From the NCBI RefSeq assembly GCF_022662475.1, contig NZ_JAKNQQ010000004.1, forward strand, positions 124,001 through 188,000: DNA of 64,000 bases, in the 5' to 3' direction. This DNA comes from Sphingomonas sp. TREG-RG-20F-R18-01 (GTDB lineage Bacteria > Pseudomonadota > Alphaproteobacteria > Sphingomonadales > Sphingomonadaceae). The notes beneath the pieces are model-generated. The model worked only from the letters and a program-made list of their open reading frames with translations, ran no database searches and had not been told where the DNA came from. The first letter of the stretch is position 1. Every line of letters starts with the position of its first letter. The translations under genes were made by a program, and so were the position numbers. Below, piece by piece: positions 17,126 to 26,800 of this stretch.

Positions 17126-17237
17126 GCATGTCCTGGACAGGAGGCTGGCCCTAGAGCGTCGCGCGCGCCTGTGCAAGCGCGCAACATGCCGACCGGGGGG
17201 ATTGCATGTTTTAGGCTCGGCATGGCACCATCCCGCC

Positions 17238-18137
17238 ATGACCTTTATGCCCTTCATCCTTGCGCTCGTCGCCGCTCAGGTGGTTTCCGCGACGCCGCCT
17301 CCTGCGAAGGCAACCGCTGCGCAGATTGCCGCCGCGGCGCCTGCCGCCGCCTGGAACGCGATCGCGCCCGAAGACCTGCTGGTGATCGACTTTGCCGACG
17401 GGCAGCGCAGCGTGATCTGGCTCGCGCCCGATTTCGCACCGGTGCATGTCGCGAACATCCGGACGATCGCGCGCAGCGGCTGGTGGGGGGATGCAACCGT
17501 TTATCGCGTCCAGGACGATTACGTCACGCAATGGGGCGACGCGTCCGAAAAGAAGCCTCCCGCCGCCGGAATCACACGACGCCCCCCGGCCGAATATGAG
17601 TGGGCGTGGGGCGCGCATGGCCAGGCCGTCGCGAACCCGTATCGCGACGCCTATGCCGCGCGGACGGGATTTACGCCGACCGGCTGGGCCGTCGCGGGGG
17701 ACGGGCGGCGACAATGGTTGCCGCATTGCTATGGCATGGTCGGCGTCGCGCGCGATCTCGCACCAGATACGGGGACGGGCGGAGACCTGTATGCGGTGAT
17801 CGGCCACGCGCCGCGCCACCTCGACCGCAACATCGCGCTGGTCGGGCGGGTGATCGACGGCATGGCGGCGCTCTCCGCCTTGCCGCGCGGGACCGGGGGC
17901 GGGCTTGGCCTGTATGAGGATCCAAAAATGCGCGTGCGGATCAAACGGATCGCGATCATGGCAGATATGCCGGCTGGTGAACGGCCGGTCTATCAATACC
18001 TGCGACCCGACGCTCCGGCCTTTGCCCTCACGCTGGAGGCGCGCGCGAATCGTGGGCTGCCGTTTTTCACGGTGCCGGCGGGCACCGCGGATCTGTGCAA
18101 TCTGATGGTACCGGTGCGCAAGGCACCCACTGGCTAA
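17238..18137 (+). CDS. Cyclophilin-type peptidylprolyl isomerase, exported
   Basis: A 299-residue protein with a signal peptide (MTFMPFILALVAAQVVSA) and a divergent cyclophilin domain: DFADGQRSVIWLAPDFAPVHVANIRTIA early, ATVYRVQDDYVTQWGD in the middle, and ALVGRVIDGMAALSALPRG late, matching the order of cyclophilin strands. It would catalyse prolyl cis-trans isomerisation in the periplasm and help fold exported proteins. Several canonical active-site residues look altered, so activity is uncertain. The start at 17238 gives the signal peptide; the longer frame overlaps the tRNA promoter region. Confidence 0.8.
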   Translation: MTFMPFILALVAAQVVSATPPPAKATAAQIAAAAPAAAWNAIAPEDLLVIDFADGQRSVIWLAPDFAPVHVANIRTIARSGWWGDATVYRVQDDYVTQWGDASEKKPPAAGITRRPPAEYEWAWGAHGQAVANPYRDAYAARTGFTPTGWAVAGDGRRQWLPHCYGMVGVARDLAPDTGTGGDLYAVIGHAPRHLDRNIALVGRVIDGMAALSALPRGTGGGLGLYEDPKMRVRIKRIAIMADMPAGERPVYQYLRPDAPAFALTLEARANRGLPFFTVPAGTADLCNLMVPVRKAPTG

Positions 18138-18190
18138 GTCGCGCCATGCGCCCCGGCGACGGTCGAGGCCATCGCCGGAAGGTAGAGCGG

Positions 18191-18784
18191 CTAGCGGCCG
18201 ACCCAGTCCGCTACTTCGACCGCGACCTGGTTCGCGGCGGTGTTCAGCGCGGCGCCAACCGGCGCTGCGGCAATGGCGCTGACGGGTACGCGCGCTTCGA
18301 AGCGACGCTTTTCCACGACCTTGCCGGTGCTGCGGATCAAGGATCCGTCGAACGCCACGACTGCCATGTTGGTGCCGGCATCGACCCCGAACGCGCGCAG
18401 CTCGCCGGACAGGACCGCCCCGGGATCGGAAAAGGATTGCGCGCTACTCAGCACGATCCGCCCGGTGCGCGGTGGAATCGTGTCCGACAGCAGCCGGGCG
18501 AACATCCGCGATGGCGGTTCGACCCATTGCGCCTTGGCGACATAGGCGATCGTGGTGGTGCTGGCCTGGACCGGGACCCGGACCCCGGCCAGCGCCTGTG
18601 CGACCGCGGGTACCTGGATCGTGATCGTCGGCGAGGTGCTCGACGACTGCGTCTGGTTGACCGGCAACGTATTGGCCGAGGTCAGCGTGAGCAGCGAGGG
18701 CGGCGGCTTCGCGGCAAAGCTGATACAGCCGGACAGCGACGCCAGTGCGGTCAGCGCGAGCAGCGATTTGGTCGAACGGATCAT
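18191..18784 (-). CDS. ABC-type transport auxiliary lipoprotein (PqiC/YmbA-like)
   Basis: A 197-residue lipoprotein: signal peptide and lipobox LSGC at about residues 17-20, then an ABC_trans_aux domain (TITIQVPAVAQAL, VPVQASTTTIAYVAKAQWVEPP, FARLLSDTI, FSDPGAVLSGELRAFGVD). This family partners with MCE proteins, and in sphingomonads it closes the mla operon in place of MlaC or MlaB. It is probably an outer-membrane-facing part of the lipid conduit. The start ATG 18782-18784 follows GGGA by 8 nt, and TGACCATG places it 2 nt past the mlaD stop, so it is coupled to mlaD. Confidence 0.82.
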   Translation of the reverse strand: MIRSTKSLLALTALASLSGCISFAAKPPPSLLTLTSANTLPVNQTQSSSTSPTITIQVPAVAQALAGVRVPVQASTTTIAYVAKAQWVEPPSRMFARLLSDTIPPRTGRIVLSSAQSFSDPGAVLSGELRAFGVDAGTNMAVVAFDGSLIRSTGKVVEKRRFEARVPVSAIAAAPVGAALNTAANQVAVEVADWVGR

Positions 18785-18786
18785 GG

Positions 18787-19758
18787 TCACTGTCCCTTTC
18801 CGGGCTTGTAATCAGGCAGCTTGGATTGGCCGACCAGCGCCCCCGCGCCCCCACGATCGACCTTTTCGGCGACCGAGGTGAGCGCCATCGACATTTGGCG
18901 CAAGTCGTGGACGAGCTGGCCGACCTCGGGAATGGTCTGCTTGGAGAAGGCCTGCAGGCCCGGCCGGGCATCGCCGATCGCGGCATCGAGCGTCTCGGCG
19001 CTATGCTGGGCTGAGGCGATCGTCTTGTTCAGATTGGCCATGACCGGGCGGACGTCGTCCTTCAGCACGCCATTGGTCGTATCCGCGAGGCTGCCGATCT
19101 GCTGCGCAGCGACACCCGCCTTCTGGATCGCGACCCGCGTCTCCGCGAGCGTCGCGGCAATCTCGGGCCCACGATCCGCCAGTGCCGCGCTCAGGCGATT
19201 GGTATTGGCGAGAATACCCTGAATCGACTGCTGGTTCTTGTCCGAAAGCATGTCCGACAGACGTTCGGTCAGCGTCGAGATGCGTTCGAGCAACTGCGGC
19301 GCCGAGCTCAGCAACGCACCGAGACCGCCGGGCTTGGTCGGAATGGTCGGAACGCCGTTGGGGCATTCCGCGAGCGGATTGTCCGTCGGGCAAGCGATCG
19401 GCGCGGCGCCCTTGACGGCGCCGTCGAGCTGCACCGTGCTGGTGCCGGTGAAGCTGCCCTGCAGCGATGCGGTCGTCCCGATCAGGATCGGCGTATCGGG
19501 ATTGACGCTGATGCGGACACGCACGAGCGAGGGATCGGGCTTCCACAGCGCGATCTCCTTGACCTGTCCCGATACGACACCGGAGAAGGCGACCGCCGAT
19601 CCCTTCGCCAGGCCGTCGACCGACTGCTTGAAGAAGATGTCATATTCCTTGTCCGTGGCCGTGCCCCAGCGCAGGATCCAGACGAGGAACAGCAGCATCA
19701 CCGTCAGCAGGATGAGCACGACCGATCCGACCAGCACGTGGTTTGAGCGGGTTTCCAT
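18787..19758 (-). CDS. mlaD: MlaD-family MCE lipid-binding protein
   Basis: A 323-residue protein with one N-terminal membrane helix (about residues 8-30) and an MCE/MlaD domain at about 36-112 containing SVDGLAKGSAVAFSGVVSGQV and TTASLQGSFTGTSTVQLDG. A long alpha-helical tail to residue 310 probably forms a needle or hexameric barrel extension. It is longer than E. coli MlaD (about 183 aa) and resembles the single-MCE, long-tail forms in alphaproteobacteria. It holds phospholipids for the MlaFE transporter in the inner membrane. It lies 3 nt downstream of mlaF. Confidence 0.9.
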   Translation of the reverse strand: METRSNHVLVGSVVLILLTVMLLFLVWILRWGTATDKEYDIFFKQSVDGLAKGSAVAFSGVVSGQVKEIALWKPDPSLVRVRISVNPDTPILIGTTASLQGSFTGTSTVQLDGAVKGAAPIACPTDNPLAECPNGVPTIPTKPGGLGALLSSAPQLLERISTLTERLSDMLSDKNQQSIQGILANTNRLSAALADRGPEIAATLAETRVAIQKAGVAAQQIGSLADTTNGVLKDDVRPVMANLNKTIASAQHSAETLDAAIGDARPGLQAFSKQTIPEVGQLVHDLRQMSMALTSVAEKVDRGGAGALVGQSKLPDYKPGKGQ

Positions 19759-19761
19759 CAG

Positions 19762-20595
19762 CTATTGCCCTTCCGCTGCAGCGTCAGCATGTTCGTTACG
19801 CTCGATCGTCGCCACCGCGGCGCGGCCGCGCGGCCCCTTGAAATATTCCTGGATCCACGGATGATCCAGCGCCAGCAACTCGTCGATCGTGCCGACCGCG
19901 ATCACTTTCTTGTCCGCCAGCACCGCGATCCGGTCGCAGATCGCATACAGCGTATCGAGATCATGGGTGATCAGGAACACGGTGAGCCCGAGCGTCTTCT
20001 GCAACGACTGGGTAAGTTCGTCGAACGCGGCCGCGCCGATCGGGTCCAGTCCGGCGGTGGGTTCGTCGAGAAAAAGCAGTTCCGGGTCGAGCGCGAGGGC
20101 GCGGGACAGGCCCGCGCGCTTCTTCATGCCACCGGACAGCTCGGACGGGAATTTTGGTCCGGCGTCGGCGGGCAAACCGCTCATGACCACCTTATAGGCG
20201 GCGATCTCATCGAGCAGCGCCGGATCCAGTTCGGGGTAAAATTCGCGCAGCGGAACCTGGACGTTCTCGGCCACGGTTAGCGTGGAGAACAGCGCGCCAC
20301 CCTGGAACAGGACGCCCCACCGCTTGGTGAGATCCGTGATCTCGATCTCTTCGCGATCCACGGTGGTCTCGCCGAACACTTCGATCGTTCCCGACATCGG
20401 TGTCTGCAGGCCGATGATGGAGCGCATCAGCACGGACTTGCCGGTGCCCGATCCGCCGACCACGCCGAAGATCTCGCCGCGGCGGACCGTTAGGTTCACC
20501 CCGTCATGGACGAGCTGCTCCCCGAACCCGTTGACCAGATCGCGGACGACGATGACGTCGTCATTCTCTTTACCCTTGGCGTTGCCGGTTTCCAT
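19762..20595 (-). CDS. mlaF: MlaF-type phospholipid ABC transporter ATPase
   Basis: A 277-residue ATPase with Walker A GGSGTGKS (47-54), Q-loop FQGGALF, signature LSGGM (153-157), Walker B LLFLDEP (173-179) and the H-loop histidine in LITHDLD. TKRWGVLFQGGALFS is characteristic of MlaF. It powers phospholipid movement between the inner membrane and periplasmic carriers. The ATG shares one base with the mlaE stop (TGATG), so expression is coupled; longer frames extend into mlaE and are rejected. Confidence 0.93.
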   Translation of the reverse strand: METGNAKGKENDDVIVVRDLVNGFGEQLVHDGVNLTVRRGEIFGVVGGSGTGKSVLMRSIIGLQTPMSGTIEVFGETTVDREEIEITDLTKRWGVLFQGGALFSTLTVAENVQVPLREFYPELDPALLDEIAAYKVVMSGLPADAGPKFPSELSGGMKKRAGLSRALALDPELLFLDEPTAGLDPIGAAAFDELTQSLQKTLGLTVFLITHDLDTLYAICDRIAVLADKKVIAVGTIDELLALDHPWIQEYFKGPRGRAAVATIERNEHADAAAEGQ

Positions 20596-21692
20596 CACAC
20601 CCATCCGATCGAGGTGAAGAACACCGCAAAGAACGCATCGAGCACGATCACCAGGAAAATCGCCTGCACCACTGCGGCGGTCGTGCGGGTGCCGACCTGT
20701 TCGGCATCGCCCTCGACCAGCATGCCCTGGAAGCAACCGGCCATGGCGATGATCAGCCCGAAGAAGGGGGCCTTGATCAAGCCGACGTACAAATCGGTGA
20801 CCGGCACGACTTCGCGGATGCGCTGGACGAACGTTACCGGCGGAATGCCGAGCGAAACCCAGCACAACAGGCCACCGCCGACGATGGCGATGATCGAGGC
20901 GTACATGCCGAGCAGCGGCATCATCACGACCGATGCGATCACGCGTGGCAAGACCAGCGCTTCCATTGGCGAAACGCCGATCGTCCGCATCGCGTCGATC
21001 TCCTCGGTCAGTTTCATCGTGCCCAATTGCGCGGCGAACGCCGATCCCGAACGGCCGGCGACCATGATGGCGGTCATCAGAACCCCGAGTTCGCGCAGCG
21101 TGATCCGGCCGACCAGATTGATCGTGAACACCTCGAACCCGAATTGTTGCAACTGTACCGAGCCCTGCTGCGCGATCACGATCCCGATCAGGAAGCTCAT
21201 CAGCCCGATGATCCCCAACGCGGTGACGCCGACGACTTCGAACCGCTGTACCACCGCATTGAAGCGGAACCGCTTTGGATGCGTTGCGACATTCCAGAAC
21301 GCGATCAGCGTCGCGCCGAAGAATCCGAGCAGACCGTACAGGGTTTGCCCCGCCGAAACGACGGCATCGCCGAGTTCTCCGACGACGCGTGTAAAGCTGC
21401 CGACTGGGGCAGGGCGCATCGCGACGGGCTGGTCGGCATTGGAGACCTGTTGCAGCAGATGCTCACCATCTGCATCTAGGCCGAGGATGTCGGCATCATG
21501 CTGGGCAGCAAAGCGGTGCACGATCCACGCGCCGACGGTATCGATGCGATCGATCCCGGCCAGATCGACATGCGCGACCTTTCCATCAAAGGCGCGGAGA
21601 CGCTCGGGCAGGTCCCCGATCTGGGCGAGCGACAGGCTGCCGGTAAAGCGTATCGTGTCGCTGTCTTGGGAGAAGGCGGCCGGTTCGGTCAT
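20595..21692 (-). CDS. mlaE: STAS-MlaE fusion permease
   Basis: A 365-residue protein. The first 100 residues form a STAS domain (DLAGIDRIDTVGAWI), equivalent to the separate MlaB of E. coli. The rest, from about 115, is an MlaE permease with five or six membrane helices and the signatures MTAIMVAGRSGSAFAAQLGTM and EIDAMRTIGVSP. It is the membrane channel of the maintenance-of-lipid-asymmetry transporter. The fusion explains why no separate mlaB is present. It is first in the operon mlaE-mlaF-mlaD-auxiliary lipoprotein and diverges from a HAD phosphatase 62 bp away. Confidence 0.92.
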   Translation of the reverse strand: MTEPAAFSQDSDTIRFTGSLSLAQIGDLPERLRAFDGKVAHVDLAGIDRIDTVGAWIVHRFAAQHDADILGLDADGEHLLQQVSNADQPVAMRPAPVGSFTRVVGELGDAVVSAGQTLYGLLGFFGATLIAFWNVATHPKRFRFNAVVQRFEVVGVTALGIIGLMSFLIGIVIAQQGSVQLQQFGFEVFTINLVGRITLRELGVLMTAIMVAGRSGSAFAAQLGTMKLTEEIDAMRTIGVSPMEALVLPRVIASVVMMPLLGMYASIIAIVGGGLLCWVSLGIPPVTFVQRIREVVPVTDLYVGLIKAPFFGLIIAMAGCFQGMLVEGDAEQVGTRTTAAVVQAIFLVIVLDAFFAVFFTSIGWV

Positions 21693-21754
21693 TCGCGCCT
21701 TCCTTGCTGCAATTGGACTGGATCGGCAAGCGTTGCTGTGGTCTGAACTCAGCC

Positions 21755-22426
21755 ATGCACCAACTTGCCGTCTACGATATGGACAAGACGATCACATACG
21801 CGCCGACCTGGACGAAGTTCCTCGTCGCTACGGCGCGTGCGGAATCGCCGTGGCGGCTGCTGTTCCTGCCGGTCGCGGCGATCGCCGGGGTCGGCTATGG
21901 GCTGCGCGTGGTCAGTCGGCCGCGACTGAAGGAAATTGCGCAGCGGCTGCTCCTGGGCGGGCGCATGCCGGAAGCGACGGCGACGCGCGCGGCGGCACGA
22001 TTCGCCGAACAGCTCGACCGATCCGGTATCTATCGCGGCGCGCGGGATCAGATCGCGGCGGATCGCGCGGCCGGTTATCGGATCGTCATGGCGACCGCAT
22101 CCTACGGCTTCTATGCCGAGGCGATTGCCGCACGCCTTGGTTTCGATGACGTGATCGCAACCGGTGTCGTCCGGGAAGGCGGTACGATTCGGGCGAAGAT
22201 CGCGGGCGAGAATTGCTACGGGCCGGCCAAGCTGACGATGATCCAGGCGTGGCTGGCGGACCATGGCATGGCCCGGACCGATTCGGTGGTGCGCTTCTAT
22301 TCGGATCATGCTTCGGACGCCCCGTCGCTCGAATGGGCGGATGTCGGGATTGCGGTCAATCCGCACCCGCCGCTTCGTACCATGGCGGCGTTGCGCGGCT
22401 GGGCGGTCGAGGATTGGGCACGATAA
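21755..22426 (+). CDS. HAD-IB family hydrolase
   Basis: A 223-residue haloacid dehalogenase-like protein. The catalytic motif DMDKT (Asp8, Asp10) stands at the very start, IVMATASYGFYAEAIA gives motif II, and the motif III lysine and motif IV acidic residues fall near KLTMIQAWLADHG and YSDHASDAP. It resembles HAD-IB phosphatases of the SerB/CicA group, with a possible membrane-associated helix near LLFLPVAAIAGVGYG. It should dephosphorylate a small metabolite or lipid; the substrate is unknown. ATG 21755 places the motif correctly. Divergent from mlaE, which would suit a lipid-related role, but that is inference. Confidence 0.82.
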   Translation: MHQLAVYDMDKTITYAPTWTKFLVATARAESPWRLLFLPVAAIAGVGYGLRVVSRPRLKEIAQRLLLGGRMPEATATRAAARFAEQLDRSGIYRGARDQIAADRAAGYRIVMATASYGFYAEAIAARLGFDDVIATGVVREGGTIRAKIAGENCYGPAKLTMIQAWLADHGMARTDSVVRFYSDHASDAPSLEWADVGIAVNPHPPLRTMAALRGWAVEDWAR

Positions 22427-22472
22427 GTACGGGGCTGACGCCGACCTTCCGTAGGGCGTGGCGTAGTGCCGA

Positions 22473-23747
22473 TTACAGCGCCACGTCCACCGCATGGATC
22501 GCCAGTCCGACCAACCCGCCGACCAGGGTCCCATTGACGCGAATATATTGCAGGTCGCGCCCCACCGCATTTTCCAGTCGCCGCGTAATGGTGTCGGCAT
22601 CCCAGCCCTGCACCGTTTCGGACACCAGCCGCACGATACCGTCGCCATAGTCGGCCGCCAGGCCGACCACCGCGCGACGAACGAACCGGTTGATCGTGCG
22701 CCGCAGCTTGGGATCGGTCTGCAGCGTTCCGCCGAGCTGCCGCAACGCATCCCCCACGGGACCAGCCAGCAACCGGTCCGGATCGCGGGCAATTTTCAGC
22801 ATGCCGGTTCGTGCCTGTTCCCACAGCCCATCGAGCCATCGCTGCATTGCAGGATTGTCGATGATCTCGGCTTTCACCGCCGCGACCCGCTCCCGCATGC
22901 GCGGGTCATGGACCAGATCGTGGGCGAGGGTTGCCAGTCCTTCCTCGGCCTTTTCCCGCAAGGGATGGTCGGGGTCGTCGGCAATGCCGGTCAGCATCCC
23001 GTTCAAGCCATCGATGATCTTGTTGGCGAGCGTTTCGTCGAGCCCCGTCCAGCGCATGACCGATCCCGAACGTTCGCTGACCATCGCCCGGACGACATGC
23101 TCGTTCGCTTCCAGGACGCGCGCTGCCCAGCGCACGATCCCGTCGAGCAGCGGCAGATGCCGGTCCTCTGCAATGGCGGCCGTCAATGCCTGCCCTAGCA
23201 GCGGGGCCACGTCCAGCGCGCGCAGCCGCTGGCCGATCCCGGCCTTGACCATCCCGCCGAGCCGCTGCTGATCGAAGGCCTCCAGCATGTTCGCGGCGAG
23301 CCGCGATGCGCCGCGTCGCAGCCGGCCGTCGCCCCCGGGGGGATTGGCAAGCCAGCGCCCCACTGCGCCCGCGACGTCGAGACCGTTCATCCGTCGTGCC
23401 ACGACGCGCGGCGTCAGGAAATTGTCACGCAGGAAGGCCGCCAGGGTGGTGCCGATGCGATCCTTGTTGCGCGGGATGATCGCAGTATGGGGAACGGGCA
23501 GCCCGAAGGGGTGGCGAAACAACGCCGTCACCGCGAACCAGTCGGCCAGCCCGCCGACCATTGCCGCCTCCGCAAAGGCGCGAACAAAGCCCATCGCATA
23601 GCCGAAGGGATGCCGCGGGTCGGCATAGGCGCGCGCGACGAAAAAGATGATCGCCATCGCAATGAGCAGCCCACCGGCAATCCAGCGCATACGCACCAGC
23701 CCTGCCGGAGGCGCTTCGAAGGCACGGGTCGAGCTTGAACGTCGCAT
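22473..23747 (-). CDS. DUF445 family membrane protein (YjiN-like)
   Basis: A 424-residue protein with one or two membrane helices near the N-terminus (MRWIAGGLLIAMAIIFFV), the family stretch AMVGGLADWFAVTALFRHPFG, a long helical middle, and a C-terminal helix after LQYIRVNGTLVGGLVGL. DUF445 proteins are widespread and poorly understood. ATG 23745-23747 is preferred because it follows GGGGA and lies after a hairpin separating this gene from the RND permease; longer starts would overlap the hairpin or the permease end. It is downstream of the efflux operon and may be partly co-transcribed. Confidence 0.82.
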   Translation of the reverse strand: MRRSSSTRAFEAPPAGLVRMRWIAGGLLIAMAIIFFVARAYADPRHPFGYAMGFVRAFAEAAMVGGLADWFAVTALFRHPFGLPVPHTAIIPRNKDRIGTTLAAFLRDNFLTPRVVARRMNGLDVAGAVGRWLANPPGGDGRLRRGASRLAANMLEAFDQQRLGGMVKAGIGQRLRALDVAPLLGQALTAAIAEDRHLPLLDGIVRWAARVLEANEHVVRAMVSERSGSVMRWTGLDETLANKIIDGLNGMLTGIADDPDHPLREKAEEGLATLAHDLVHDPRMRERVAAVKAEIIDNPAMQRWLDGLWEQARTGMLKIARDPDRLLAGPVGDALRQLGGTLQTDPKLRRTINRFVRRAVVGLAADYGDGIVRLVSETVQGWDADTITRRLENAVGRDLQYIRVNGTLVGGLVGLAIHAVDVAL

Positions 23748-23790
23748 TGCGGGACCAATCCCCGAACCCCGCGATTGTTCAAGGGGCATG

Positions 23791-23820
23791 TCCCGGCGGG
23801 GCCCCTTTTTTCCGCCGGGA
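23791..23820. terminator. Hairpin after the RND permease gene
   Basis: Perfect 9-bp stem TCCCGGCGG / CCGCCGGGA with a 12-nt loop containing six Ts (As on the minus strand). It follows the permease stop by 15 nt. No T-run follows on the minus strand, so termination is probably partial. Confidence 0.45.
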
Positions 23821-23835
23821 ACGGGATCGGGCCGA

Positions 23836-26800
23836 TTATTCCGCAGGTTGCGGCTTGTCGTCACCCGGCTTGTAATGGATGCGCGGTGGTTCCCCCGGGC
23901 CGAGCTGGGGTTGCGTCGGTGGCTTGTGTTCGATCAGCGGGCCGCCTTCGTCACCCGGCCGGTACGTCAGCAACCGCCGTCGCAGGACCGGCGCGACGCG
24001 GCTCTCGATGCCGACCGCCAGGCTGAAGCTCGCGGGTACGATGAGCAGCGTCAGCACGGTGGACATGGTGAGTCCACCGATCACGGTAATGCCCATGGGC
24101 ACGCGCGATGATCCATCGCCGGTCAACGCAAGCGCGGTCGGCATCATCCCCATCACCATCGCAACCGTCGTCATCACGATCGGTTGCGCACGCTTGTGCC
24201 CCGCATCGATGATCGCGGTCACGACGTCGACGCCCTTGTTCATCTCCTCCAACGCGAAGTCGATCAACAGGATCGAGTTCTTCGCCACGATCCCGAGCAG
24301 CATGATCAACCCGATATAGACGGGCATGGAGATCGGCGTTCCGGTGACGGCCAGACCGATCAGGCCGCCCAGCGGCGCGACCAGCAGCGACATGATGTTG
24401 ATGAAGGGTGGCAGTAGACGACGATACAGCAGCACCAGCACCGCAAAGAGGAGGAAGATGCCCGCCACCAGCGCGATGATGAAGTTCTGGATCAGCTCTT
24501 GCTGCCATTTGGATTCGCCGAGAACGAGCTCCTTAACGCCGATCGGCAGCGTCTTCATGATCGGCAGGTCGTGGATTTCCTTCTGCGCCGTACCGCTCAC
24601 GACACCCGGCGAAAGATCGGCGCCGACGGTCAGCTGGCGTTGCTGCGCGACGCGTTCGATCTTGGTCGGCCCGGCGCCGAAGCCGATGTCGGCGACGACG
24701 CTCAGCGGGACCGATCCACCGGCCGCGGTCTGCACCGGCAGGTTCTGGATCGTCGACAACCGTTGGCGCGAATCCTGGTCGAGCGCGACGCGGATCGGGA
24801 TCTGGCGATCCGACAACGAGAATTTCGCGCTGTTCTGATCGATGTCGCCGAGGGTGGCGATGCGGATCGCATTGGACATCGCCGCCGTCGTCACACCCAT
24901 GCTCGCGGCAAGATCCATATGCGGCGTGATGACGATCTCGGGGCGCTTCAGATCGCCGCTGATTCGCGGAGCGACCAGATCGGGCAAGCGGCTCATCTGC
25001 TCGACCAGCTTGGCGCCGGTTTCGGCCAGCAGTTTGGGATCATCGCTGCCGAGCGTGATCGTCAGCGCACGCCCCCCGCTGCCCCAGCCACTGGACGAGC
25101 GGAACGAAACGCGCGCGTCGGGGATCGTCTGGAGCGTGGGGGCCAACGCGCGCTCGAACTCATAGCTCTTCATCGCGCGGTCGCGTTTGGGCTTGAAGAT
25201 CGCGGTGACGCGACCGTTTCCGACGAATGCGCGGGAATAGACCGATTCGACGCTCGGCTGCTTCTGCAGAATGTCCGCAACCTGCGCCACGACGGCCTTG
25301 GTCTCCGCCAGCGTGGTGCCCGGCACCATCTCGACGTTGGCGGTACTCGAGTCGCTGTCGCGCAACGGCTGGAACGTCGCCGGGATCGACATGAACAGGT
25401 AGATGGTCGCACCGAAGGCGACGGCGCCGCCCAGGATCGCGGACCAGCGATGCAGCAGGGTCCACCGCAGGACTGCCATATAGCGGTCCATGATCCAGCC
25501 TTCGCCATGCGAAGCCGAACCATGCGCCTTCAGGAAGTAGGCGGCGAGCATCGGGGTGATCAGGCGCGCAACGGCAAGGCTCATCAGCACCGAGGCAACG
25601 ACCGTCAGGCCGAAGTTCTTGAAGAACTGGCCTGAAATTCCCGGCATGAGGCCGACGGGGAGGAACACCGCGACGATTGCCATGGTGGTTGCCAGCACGG
25701 CGAGCCCGATTTCGTCGGCGGCGTCGATCGCCGCCTGATAGGCCGATTTACCCATGCGCATGTGACGGACGATGTTTTCGATTTCGACGATCGCATCGTC
25801 GACGAGCACGCCTGCCACGAGACTCAACGCCATCAAGGTCATGTTGTTGAGCGTGAAGCCGAGCAGATCCATGATCCAGAAGGTCGGGATTGCGGAGAGC
25901 GGGATGGCGAGCGCAGAGATGATCGTCGAGCGCCAGTCGCGCAGGAAGATGAACACGATGACGACCGCCAGCGCGGCGCCTTCGACCATCGCCTCCATTG
26001 CCGAGTCATATTGCTGCTTGGTGTATTTCACGCTGTCCGAGATGCGCTTGAAATGCACCTTCGGATTACGGGCTTCGAGCGCCGCGAGCTTCTTCTCGGC
26101 CTCCTCGAAGACGGTGACGTCGGATGCACCCTTGGCGCGCTGGAAGTCGAACGACAGCACCTGCTGGCCATTGAGCGCGGAGGAGGACCGCTGTTCCGCA
26201 TACAGATCCTCGACCCGCCCGAGATCGGCGAGCTTCAGCGTCTGGCCGAGACCGGTCGCGATCTGCGTCTGGCCGAGCTGATAAGCGCTTTGCGCATTGC
26301 CAAGGACGCGGACCGACTGTTCCGACCCGGCAAGCTGCGCCCGTCCGCCGGCGGCGTTGAGGTTGACCTGCCGCAGCTGCTGGTTGACCTGCGACGCGGT
26401 CAGCCCGTGCGCGGACAATTTGGCGGGGTTGAGGATCACGCGGATCTCGCGGTCCACGCCGCCATTGCGGGTGACCCCGGCAAGTCCTGGGACCGACAGC
26501 AGTTCCTTGGCGACGTTGTTGTCGATGTACCAGCTGAGCTGTTCGACCGTCATGTCGGTGCTGATCGCGGCATAGCTCGCGAGATCGTTCCCGGTCGTGT
26601 TGGCGCGCATGATCTGCGGTTCGAGAATGCCCTCGGGCAGGTTGCTGCGGATCTGGGCAACTGCCGAGCGGACGTCCTCGACCGCGCGATCGATCGGCGT
26701 GCCGATCGCAAGCTGGACGACGGTTTGGGAATCACCTTCGGTCACGGTCGAATCGATCTCATCGATTCCCTGCAGGCTGCGCAATGCCGCCTCGACGCGC

